NCBI GenBank assembly: GCA_027704905.1
Contig: CM051013.1
Span: 8,487,450-8,551,449 of the forward strand
Origin: Muraenolepis orangiensis
Lineage: Eukaryota > Chordata > Actinopteri > Gadiformes > Muraenolepididae
DNA: 64,000 bases
Direction of reading: 5' to 3'
Shown here: positions 26,901-39,987 of the stretch, one piece after another
Layout of the letters: every line of letters starts with the position of its first letter
How positions within the stretch are numbered: the first letter of the stretch is position 1
The notes under the pieces: generated by a model
What the model was told of the DNA's origin: nothing
Databases searched by the model: none
Seen by the model: the letters and a program-made list of their open reading frames with translations, nothing else
Made by a program: the position numbers and the translations under genes

Positions 26901-29900
26901 TACAGGTGTGCAGCTTATAGAGTAACGCATATCCTGCAGAAATCCCATTTCAAAAACGCAACGTACGTGCCGGTCTTGTCCACAGCGACGGAGCGCACGC
27001 CACCCTGGTGACAGAGCATCTTGACGAGGGCTTCCTTCTGATTGGGTGACCAGAGGGTGACGGTGCCACTGGAGTGGCCCAGGTGGACCACGGCGTTCTG
27101 AGGATTCTGACACATCACGTCCAGCCGGCCCGTTTTGGTGCAGATGGCCGCCACCTCCTTCCCCACCGACACGTCCAAATACTGCAAGAAGCCCGTGGCG
27201 CTCTGGAGACACAGAAAGGGACCGACCGATGAGCGCTTTGGTGAAAACAGGAAAAGAAAACCTGCAGCTTCACGTGATGGAGCTACGGACCAGGAGGACA
27301 CATTTATGTCGGGGGCCAACAAAAACCTAGACAATAGTAATACACAATAGACTGTCGAAAATAAACCCACTTAAAAAAAAAATAAAAAAATTTAAAAAAA
27401 ACCACAGCCGTCCCTACTCTGCTTTAATTGGTCACTTATTTGGTTGTTGCAAGAACAGAATATGACATTTATTTTACATTACATGACTTAATTTTTTATA
27501 TTTTATGATAACTTTCCAGAGAAGTCATTCATATTGTGTTTGAGCTGATGCGCATATTACTTGTTTAAAATATGAGAGGGCTTTCTACGAGGCTGAATAA
27601 AGAGCAGAATTATTAATAACAGTCTTAAAACCCGCTGAGAGGGAGCGGGGGTACACAGCAGGAGGTTCAATGTCTGAGGGGTACAAGACCTTAAAAAGTT
27701 TGGGCACCACTGCAATAGAGCATAGATGGAAAGTTGTCTCTAGGAGGAGGACCGTACGAAGAAATACATCTCTCAGCATCTCCCAGATACTAACCAGTTC
27801 AATGTAAAGGAGGTTGGCATACGCATACTGCTAAATTATTGACCCAACCGTAGTTATTTAGTATTCATACATTTTGTTCCGTGAACCTACCGCTGTGGCC
27901 AACAAGAAGTGGTACGGGAGGAATTGCATGCGAAGAACGTCGTTGAATTTGCGTATACAATGAAGCTCGATGCCGCTGGAGTCGTAGATGTACAGCCACT
28001 TCTTCTGGGCCACTGCATACATGGCCTCACTATGGAGCCACCTGGATTACACGGAAGACGGAACACTGTATGCAACAACTGACAGCAAATAATCACCACT
28101 AGCGTCGTTGAAGATACATATGTCCATAGACCGAAGAAGCAGGACTTGAATATAATAATAATAAATATTAACTTAGAAATGCCAAAATTGTGTCTGGCAA
28201 GAATACACAATTTCAAGCTTTGGATATTCGAAAAAGTTTATTAAATAATACTTAAATATACTTCAATCTATCATAATTAGTAATACCAACAACAATTTAT
28301 TTGCCATCTTGACCACTGTGTGGCTGGTCTGGTCGATCCTCCCACTGGACGTCAAAGTGGTACGTGTTCAAAGAACGTTCTAATAGCTGTATATAAAACC
28401 AAAAAATGATACTTTGATCATGAGTTAATTTAGACCTGAAACACAGACTTACTTCACATCATTGACGGTCTCCATGACGTTTATCTCACACATCAGCTGC
28501 TTAGTCTGCCAGTCCAGGCACGCCACGTGGCCTCTCCTCCCACCGACTAACAGGTGGCTGCAGACAGAACACGCATCACAACAGCCAAATGAGGATTAAG
28601 TCAAACATACCTAGTTATGTTCATCCCACTGCACCTTTTTGCATGTACAGTATATACATTTGTAATTTGCACTACCGTTTATAGGGCCACTGATATGTAT
28701 ATACAATTTTGTTGTACTTGTACGATGACAATTAAGGCAATCTGTATGTTGCACATAAATATGCACAGAAAGATCCGGATAACAATTCATAACTTGCTCC
28801 ATGCATAAAGGTGTTTAATAGCTACCGTCCGGTCTTGCTGTAGTCCAATCGGTAAGGCCCAAACTGGGACAGGTTTAGATTAAAATACTGAAAAGAGAAG
28901 GAAAAAAGGCTGCATGAAAAACAAGTTGCCACAGTTAACCTCACACAGCCAGACCCTATGGGTCTCACCTATCAGGTCTTTGTGGATGGGTGTCAGTCAA
29001 GCGTACTCTGCAGCTGATTGGATGAGCTTCAGTCAGTCAGATAATACAATCGTACTTCCACAGTAAACACCATAAACAAATGTTAGCATTACTTCTTGCA
29101 TTAAAATAAAACAAATTCCAAAGCAGCATAAAAAACATAATATTAATTAAGCCATTCTAGAAATCTCCAACGGGACTGCCAAAGAGGTGCACTTGCTAGA
29201 TTTACGCTGGCTCCTGAGTAAGGCCGGTTGCCATGGACACCACTAACTTATATTCAATAGATCAATAGAACATTCTGATGTTGCGTCCCACCTTGGCTCC
29301 GGCCGTTATGTCCACAGCCTCCGCGATGTCCTCCTGGGAGACCGTGCACGTGTCCTCGTCCTCGTCTCCTTCTAGGAACCTGTAGTGGAAAACGGGAGAG
29401 CGACATCACAACCGGGCCGTACGCGTAAAAACGCCTCGCAATCCACTCGACACGAGGGAGCGTAACAAGAAAGCAGTAGAATTAAATTACCCAGCATCCT
29501 CCTGGAGAAGAAGTCGGTCGTATCGCGCCGACTCAATCTCAGTTACGTCGTCCACGGCCCGTGAGCCGGCGACGATACTTCGCAGCTTGGTGAGACGAGG
29601 GAGCTAGGAGAGGGGGGAACACGGCGGATTAGGAACCTACCACACCGGACAGGAAGTCCTGCAGAAGTATAAGCAGTGAGTGAAAACATGTGCAAAACAC
29701 GACAACACCTGTTCAAAGTGGACATTTACAACAACAGGAGACAGTAGAAGACTTTAAGAAAGGACTTTACAGCGTCGGTCTTCATTTTCCTGCGGAACTT
29801 CAGCCGATTCTCCTCAGGGACGGGCGCCGACCCGGGGAAGGGGTCACGCTTCTAAAGGTTTAAATAAATAAAAACAGGCTAATCAGTATAGACAAGTGTC

Positions 29901-30609
29901 TGAATATATCTGTATGGATAACTATACAGAGTAGACAGCAGGTCATCACATGGTGACTTCATGCTTAAGCGTGCGTCTGTCACTCTCACACACTCTCACA
30001 CACTCTCTCTCACACTCTCACACACACACACACACACACACACAACCACCCACCCCAGAAACGGCCTGCTTTTCCACCCCAGAAACGGCCTGAGTCCCAT
30101 CCACTTTTTGTAGTTTGTTGTCGTTGTTGTTGTTGTTCCTCCTCCTCCTCCTCTTTCTTGTTGAAGCACTATTTGGGTGGGGGGTTTGTTTCTCTTCTCC
30201 ATCACCTCCACCTGTGTGTTCATCCTTATTCTCTTCAATCTCCCAGTAACGCTTGGGGGGGGCCTGTCAGAAAACAACAATCCACGCATCACTCCCATTA
30301 GCACAAAGCTTCCACCGACTTGTTGTGTCTTTAAGTCTTTAAGTTTCCTTCAGATCAAACCATCCTGTATCCTACATTTGAAAAACGAGCAGCACGATGG
30401 TAATGATGCTCAGATAACCTTTATGTCTTATGTCGCTGCAGCCGTATAGTATGTATATTCGTAATCAATGACGGACAAACGTATACAAAGGATCGTATCT
30501 ATCGCTATCGTATAGCTTTTACTTGCAGTTAGGACTTTATGTGTATATATATGACCTTTTTCTTCCCCTCCACGTGTGTGCGTTCCGGAGCCTCCTCGGC
30601 CGACGCCAT
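23967..30609 (-). CDS. wdr46: WD repeat-containing protein 46 (BING4/Utp7-like)
   Basis: This nucleolar WD40 scaffold belongs to the small-subunit processome (yeast Utp7 relative) and is needed for 18S rRNA maturation. The coding exons (minus) are 30609-30556, 30263-30054, 29851-29771, 29603-29491, 29379-29292, 28887-28826, 28557-28453, 28041-27891, 27202-26967, 26404-26251, 26135-25988, 25185-24995, 24311-24198 and 24098-23967. They total 1839 nt, 612 aa (human 610). The start is MASAEEAPERTHVEGKKK. A basic low-complexity N-terminus is followed by KRDPFPGSAPVPEE and then the propeller, with FNLNLSQFGPYRLDYS, LLVGGRRGHVACLDW, WLYIYDSSGIELHCI, FLQYLDVSVGKEVAAI, NAVVHLGHSSGTVTLWSP, MDKKLKVFDIRTFKPLQ and CPFEDVLGVGHGEGFTSMLV. 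The BING4 C-terminal region has GAGEPNFDGLDANPYRS and ends SALDRFRKRKAK. The gene is convergent with b3galt4. The intron 24312-24994 is a minisatellite built on its own donor site; the second exon ends in a 24-bp duplication. Confidence 0.96.
24340..24995. repeat. Minisatellite amplifying the wdr46 5' splice junction
   Basis: About 25-28 units are seen, each with a core CAGTTACTGACCAGGGC or CAGCTACCGACCAGAGC separated by (CA)n or (CG)n spacers of variable length. The core equals the reverse complement of the exon 12 end and intron start (CCCTG|GTCAGTAACTG). The proximal units (24770-24995) have CA spacers and GTCAGTAACTG; the distal units (24350-24770) have CG-rich spacers and GTCGGTAGCTG. 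Confidence 0.9.
25818..25839 (+). repeat. Poly-G tract
   Basis: About 20 uninterrupted G in a wdr46 intron. A second run lies at 26172-26195. Confidence 0.9.
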
Positions 30610-30799
30610 CTTTCTTGTTGTGTACGTTTATGGGAATTTTACGTACGTTACGTTTTTTACGTCGTCGATAGTCTTCTTCTTCTTCTCCTTTAGTTTCTAG
30701 CGGGGAGGGGGGGGGGTCGTTAGCGCCCCCTGCTGCTCTGGAAGGGGGGGTTCATGTTTTTCTCATAGGGTCATCATTGCAAAAATTCGAATGCTTCCC

Positions 30800-31130
30800 T
30801 ATGATCTATATAATATAATATAATATAATGTAATGTAATGTAATGTAATGTAATGTAATGTAATATCATATAATATAATATCATTTCATATCATATCATC
30901 AAATATAATATAATATAATATAATATAATATATGTAATGTAATATAATATCATATAATTTCATATCATATCATCAAATATAAAATAATATAATGTAATGT
31001 AATGTAATGTAATGTAATATAATATAATATCATATAATATCATATAATTTCATATCATATAATTTCATATCATACCATCAAATATAATATAATGCAATGC
31101 AATACAATATAATATACAATATAATATTGT
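30800..31130 (+). repeat. TAATA/TAATG pentanucleotide-like tract
   Basis: An AT-rich array of TAATG, TAATA and TCATA words lies about 200 bp upstream of the wdr46 start. Confidence 0.85.
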
Positions 31131-31692
31131 AGTTCTACATGCTAGTCTGTTTTCTTTTTGTACATCTTCTCCTATAAAAAGGCATTTAGTTTGACACATT
31201 TAGATAATATTAGATTAGATTACATTCTAATTGAATGTCAATGCTGCTCTTTTTTTGGTTTATTTTATTGTATATACGTATAATTACATTTTGATGGTGT
31301 TGTTTTTAAGATGTATACTGCGGGAGGGAACGGGGAGTAAGCATATGTATGGTACAAATGGCAGATACAAATCTTGTATCTTGTATTGCAGTACAGCAAC
31401 AAAACAACAGTTGGCATCTAACCAGAGTGCAAACGTTACGGTAAAGTGCAACGTAATATATTAACGAACATAACTACATGAAAGGTAACGGCCTCATTTC
31501 TAGATTGAAATAAACCTGAAGGACACAGAAACACAAAACAGCACACTAAGCTGTCTCGTTAGAGGATACAGTGTATATTGTGGCAGTTAACTTTGCCTGC
31601 AGTTAACTTTAAAGTGGCTTTGCTTCCTCCGACACCTGCAGGACACAGGTAGTAAACCGGCTTATTGCTCTTATTGCAGGGTTGAGAATGTT

Positions 31693-32262
31693 TAAGCACT
31701 AGTGGGCACTCCTCTCAGGTGGTAAGCACTAGTGGGCACTCCTCTCAGGTGGTAAGCACTAGTGGGCACTCCTCTCAGGTGGTAAGCACTAGTGGGCACT
31801 CCTCTCAGGTGGTAAGCACTAGTGGGCACTCCTCTCAGGTGGTAAGCACTAGTGGGCACTCCTCTCAGGTGGTAAGCACTAGTGGGCACTCCTCTCAGGT
31901 GGTAAGCACTAGTGGGCACTCCTCTCAGGTGGTAAGCACTAGTGGGCACTCCTCTCAGGTGGTAAGCACTAGTGGGCACTCCTCTCAGGTGGTAAGCACT
32001 AGTGGGCACTCCTCTCAGGTGGTAAGCACTAGTGGGCACTCCTCTCAGGTGGTAAGCACTAGTGGGCACTCCTCTCAGGTGGTAAGCACTAGTGGGCACT
32101 CCTCTCAGGTGGTAAGCACTAGTGGGCACTCCTCTCAGGTGGTAAGCACTAGTGGGCACTCCTCTCAGGTGGTAAGCACTAGTGGGCACTCCTCTCAGGT
32201 GGTAAGCACTAGTGGGCACTCCTCTCAGGTGGTAAGCACTAGTGGGCACTCCTCTCAGGTGG
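31693..32262. repeat. 30-bp satellite, exactly 19 identical units
   Basis: The unit is TAAGCACTAGTGGGCACTCC plus TCTCAGGTGG. All 19 units are identical, with no internal variant. Both strands stay open in at least one frame because 30 is divisible by three, giving a VSTSGHSSQV decapeptide on plus and HLRGVPTSAY on minus. It is directly joined to a family A repeat (32265-32535). There is no evidence that it is translated. Confidence 0.95.
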
Positions 32263-32264
32263 GT

Positions 32265-32535
32265 ACGGTGATGGCTGCACTGTACTGCACTGTATTCATG
32301 ATGCTGCTGCACTACTGCGCTTTAAATGCTTTTAAATATTTTTGCACATTCAACAGATGTTCATACCATCTATCAGTCACTTTGTTGTCCTTTTTAAAAA
32401 ACATTTTGTTTTATTATATATATATTATTTTTATGGTACTGTTTTTTGAAATGTATACTGTGGGAGGGAATGGGGAGTAAGCATTCCAATGTACTTGTTA
32501 CAAATGGCTAATCAATATCTTGTATCTTGTATCTT
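32265..32535 (+). repeat. Interspersed repeat family A copy
   Basis: It begins GTACTGCACTGTATTCATGA at the edge of the 30-bp satellite and ends in a TTGTATCTTG tail. Confidence 0.7.
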
Positions 32536-33465
32536 GGCTTGTTTATCCTGTGGGCCTTCATCGTGGAATGAATGAACCACAGCCTCCAGCCCCAGACTCC
32601 AATCAGCCTGACCTGGCCGAGTGAGGCTGCTTCAACCAGCCACAACCCTGATTTCACCAACCTTATTTCTCTTATCCTCCTTGTTTAAATGCAAAAGTGA
32701 TGTTGTGCAGCTAGCTATTAATTAATTTAAGTCATTTTTAATTCATACAAATTAAAGTATTTGTAAAAAAAGGTAGTGGTGGCTGGGGGAGGTGCGCCTC
32801 TGGTGGACAGAGGGCGTCATCGCAACAGATATGTGCGCTCAAATCAAAAAGCTTGTAGTAACTGGCCGAGTTCAAGGCAACCAACACAAATAGGAACTCA
32901 TAAAGGAACTCTGTACTTGTACTTGTGCTTGTGCGGTGCAATGACAATACATTTGAATCGAAACGAATACAACAGTCTATAAAACTATGTCTATGAAGTG
33001 ATTGCCATGAAAAACTTAAAAAATGAGGTGAAACATTGAAAGCCTAGATAGCCTGTATCAGACCCGGCGGCAGACATCCATCTCTGGGCGGGCATTTGAT
33101 TTACCAGATTTACCAAAATGAATGGTATGATAAAGCCCTACAAATAAAAACAATAAACATAATAATAAAAAAATAAAAAAATATTTTTATATAATCATTT
33201 TTTTGAATCCCTGATTTCTCATGGGCGGGCCCAAATCCTGGATGGGCGGGCCTGGCCCCATGGGGCCCGCCCATGACGCCGGGCCTGGCCTGTATGTGTG
33301 TTATCATATGGTTAGAGGCAGCCCTGCCCCTCCGCAGAACCAGGTCCTCTCTCTGGCGGTGGACTGGTTGCGCAATCCGACGAGGGGAAGGAAAAAAGTG
33401 CAGTTCAGGGAAAAGACGAAGAACTCAGAGTCCAGAAAACCTCAGGACCAGCAACCACGGCCAGC

Positions 33466-36409
<2,944 letters not shown>

Positions 36410-36438
36410 AGCCAGCCCAGGCTACGTCAGAAGGACCT

Positions 36439-36507
36439 GGATGACACATGGAGACACATGGAGACACATGGAGACACATGGAGACACATGGAGACGCATG
36501 GAGACGT
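36439..36507 (+). repeat. 11-bp tandem repeat in copy 1 3' UTR
   Basis: GACACATGGAG is repeated about six times, the last units mutated. It lies 30 bp after the stop codon and is missing from copy 2. Confidence 0.9.
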
Positions 36508-36550
36508 GTGGTATCTGTCACTCTACGGCCCTGGACTTACATTTTAAACA

Positions 36551-36556
36551 AATAAA
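36551..36556 (+). terminator. Polyadenylation signal, sulfotransferase copy 1
   Basis: AATAAA, 142 bp after the stop; a second AATAAA follows within 15 bp. Confidence 0.55.
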
Positions 36557-36689
36557 AGAACAAATAAAAGAAGAAGAAATATATTTGCTATTCTCAATTT
36601 TGTTTATATTTTTCTTCTATTCTAAATGTGTGTTCTTTATTATTATAACAAATACAGTTAAATAAATTCACAACATTTTTTTTTCAGGA

Positions 36690-39010
36690 CATACTGTATT
36701 AGCTTAGATTAGATTCTAATGTATTGTCATTGCACAGCACAAGTACAGTACTGCGAAAATAATTAGGCATCTAACCAGAGTGCAAATGTTGCAGTAAAGT
36801 GCATAGTAATATATCATTTACAGTGGTTAAATAAGATTTAAAAACAGTCTACTAGGTATAAAAACAGGTATAAAATAACTTATAGAGTAGGTTAAGTAAC
36901 ATACAGTGGACGGCTGTCATCGTGGTGCAGCGTTCAGGGAGATGACAGCTGAGGGGAAGAAGCTGTTCCTAAGCCTGCTTGACTTGGAACAGAGGTTTCT
37001 ATAGCGCCCCCGGAGGGGAGGAGGGGCAACAGTCCATGGTTGGGGTGAGAGGGGTCTTTGGCAATTTTTCATGAACTTTTCACAAATTCTGGTGAACTTT
37101 TCCAGTGTGCCATTGTCATTAACATTACACTTACATACTTTGCTGGACTTTCTGGACTCATCACAGTTACTGCACTGTATTCATGATGCTGCTAAACTAC
37201 TGGCACTTTCTTTCTTTTAAAGATTTTTGTTGAAAAACACATTCAACACATAAATCATTAAGTCAATATCATTTATCAGTCATTTATCAGTCACACAGGT
37301 ATTCTTTTGGAGATGTAAACTGCGGTAGGGAATGGGAAGTGAGCATTCCAATGGGCCAATACAAATATCTTGTATCCTGTATCTTGAAAATGGCACACCG
37401 GTAAAAGTTCACCAGAATCTGAGGGGACAGGTGGGCTTTCCTCAGTCTCCTCAGGAAGAAGAGACGCTGGTGAGCCTTCCGTGTGCTTTATGTGTACAAT
37501 AAATATCACATTACATTATAGTCATGTAAAAAGCATACACACCTCTTACTCATTCACACACAAGTATAACCTACTACTACTACAAAGTGAACCTGAGACA
37601 GCGGGCTTAACACCAGATAGGAGGTGAAAGGAGGTTGTAGGCGGGCCATGTATGCAGTCCAACGTCTACGCTTGTTTACGCCTGATTGATCCTGGAATAT
37701 TATGCAACCGCTATAGCTATTTGATCTGTTGACGTTGTGTGAGCCTGGCCAGGGGTTGGACACTGCCGTGTTCTGACCTATACTGACAGCGGTCAAACTG
37801 AGCGTCCAGTCCACGCTACCATGAGCATAAGCAGCAAATCCAGTCTATGTTTTGTTCAATCTTCTTGGACATTTGAAAGGAGCTATTGATAACATGTATA
37901 ACGTTGATAACATTAAGCCACTAGCTGCCCCCCTCTCCCTCCACCCCTCTCTTGATGCTGCTGCACTACTGGCACTTTAAATGATTTAAAATATTTTTTT
38001 CAAAAAAAACATGTAAATATCATATAAGTCACTTTGCTGCTCTTTTTTTGTTTATTTTATTGTATATATTATTTTTATTTTTATGGTGTTGTCTTTGTAA
38101 ACTGCGGGAGGGAATGGGGAGTTGGCATTCCTACGTACTCCATGTTACAAATGGCCGATAAAAATCTTGTATCTTGAATGAGCCATTCTGTGTACTGTAC
38201 ATCCCATTTGCGAAACAACGATTGTAATAAATTCTGTAAAAACAAAACGTTTTTGTACGATCGGGGGTTTTCAACATCGGTATTGCACTAGCGCAGGGGT
38301 CAGGAACCCGTGGCTCTTGAGCCTCTTTAGCCACTCCTCTGTGGCGCCCTGTGTATGCCAAAATATATATTTTTTTATATTAATAAACAAAACAGTTATC
38401 TCTTTAAATGTATTGGATCGCTCACGCCTGACCATGCATTCACCGTTAGCTTGAGTATCGAGTCCGTGATCCCACTGATCGACTGATATTGTAACATTCG
38501 TAATCTGGTTAGATGCCAAATTCAGGATGCTGTACTGTACTTGTGCTGTGCAATGAGAAACTATTAGAATCTAATCTAATCAAATAGGTTCATCTTCATA
38601 AACAATGTCACTGGTCAAAAGAAAATGGACGCGGGCTCTGTTTCCTGTGACGTCAGAAATCGAACAGAAACCGAAACTTGAATGTTTACATTTCCGCTTG
38701 TATGACATTCTCACCACACACCATTCAGTTTGAGCTTGAGCTGAATGGGAAGAACAAGTACATTCACAAATGTGTATAACGACAGCTGCGAACCAGTCAT
38801 CCAACATTTATTTGCTAGATTTATATTTTTTACACACACATGCGCGCACACACACACACACACACAACCACTAGAAACCACATTACACTGTACAACCACC
38901 ATAACCCCTGCTAGATCACGACAGACTTTAACTACTCGTGCAATATACATTTCATTATACACATTACACACTACTGGCTGCTACTCACATTGTTCACTTA
39001 TATTTTTATG
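36690..39010. other. Intergenic repeat cluster between sulfotransferases
   Basis: No gene is seen. It contains a retroposon tail (36705-36870), family A copies (37105-37385 and 37955-38180) and a hAT-like fragment beginning GCGCAGGGGTCAGGAACC (38291-38410). A (CA)n stretch is at 38833-38868. Confidence 0.5.
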
Positions 39011-39019
39011 TTCTTATGT

Positions 39020-39450
39020 TTTTATGTTATGGGTAATGACCGAAAGGACGAGATCGCGAATACAAGCGGCCGAAATGAGTTTCCTCAGGAGGGTGGCTGG
39101 TATCTCCCTGAGGGATAGGGTGAGAAGCTCAGTCACTCGTGAGAGACTCGGAGTAGAGCCGCTGCTCCTTCTCGTAGAAAGGAGCAAGTTGAGGTGGTTC
39201 GGGCATCTAGTAAGGATGCTTCCTGGTCGTCTCCCGAGGGAGGTTTTCCAGGCACATCCAACTGGGAAGAGACCACGGGGCAGACCGAGGTACAGGTGGG
39301 GTGATTACATCTCCACACTGGCCTGGGAACGCCTCGGGATCCCCCAGTCAGAGCTAGTCGATGTTGCCAGGGAGAGGGAAGTTTGGAGTCCCCTGCTGAA
39401 GCTGCTACCTACGCGACCCGATTACAGATAAGCGGGAGAAGATGGATGGA
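39020..39450 (+). mobile_element. RTE-like LINE C-terminal fragment
   Basis: It translates as ERTRSRIQAAEMSFLRRVAG, KLRWFGHLVRMLPGRLPREV, KRPRGRPRYRWGDYI and ERLGIPQSELVDVARERE, the tail of non-LTR reverse transcriptases widespread in fish, ending in a GGATGGATGGA simple tail. It is 5'-truncated. The short copy at 345-480 shares its end. Confidence 0.8.
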
Positions 39451-39987
39451 TGGACTTATTTTTATAATTTCTGCTCATTCACTTTGTCTATATGCTGCTA
39501 TTTATTCATCCATGTTGTGTACTTATTTGTCTTATTCGTACTTATTGTCACAATGGCAGTGTGTGGGTTGGACCCCGAATGCAGACAACAGACCAGAGAG
39601 GGGAGAACAGGTGGTTTATTTGCAAAATGCACGTGGAATGGTCATGGACAGGCAAGAGGACTGGATACCGGGAGGTCGAGGTGCGTAGTACCGACAGGTA
39701 GCAGACAGGCGGATGGTCAGGGACAGGCGAGGAGTCTGGATACCAGAGGGTCGAAGTAGCGAATAGGCAGAAGACAGGTAAGTGAGTTACCGGAGAACTT
39801 GTAACATACATCCGCAAATACAAGAAGTACGAACGAGCAACGTGCCCTAGTGACGCCACGGTATATGTAGCCACAGGTGAGGTGATTAGTAATCAGCCAC
39901 GGCAATTGTTGACAGATGTGTGTGTGCGCCGCCAGCGCACGTGGCTTGGCCACGCCCCCTGTCAACCACCGTGACAGTATCCCCCTC

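Noticed and set aside
31693..32262. CRISPR-like regular repeat
   Set aside because: Units are directly abutting with no variable spacers, and the genome is vertebrate.
31719..32480. 253-aa VSTSGHSSQV repeat protein
   Set aside because: It is open only because the 30-bp unit is divisible by three; there is no start context, splice support or conserved flank.
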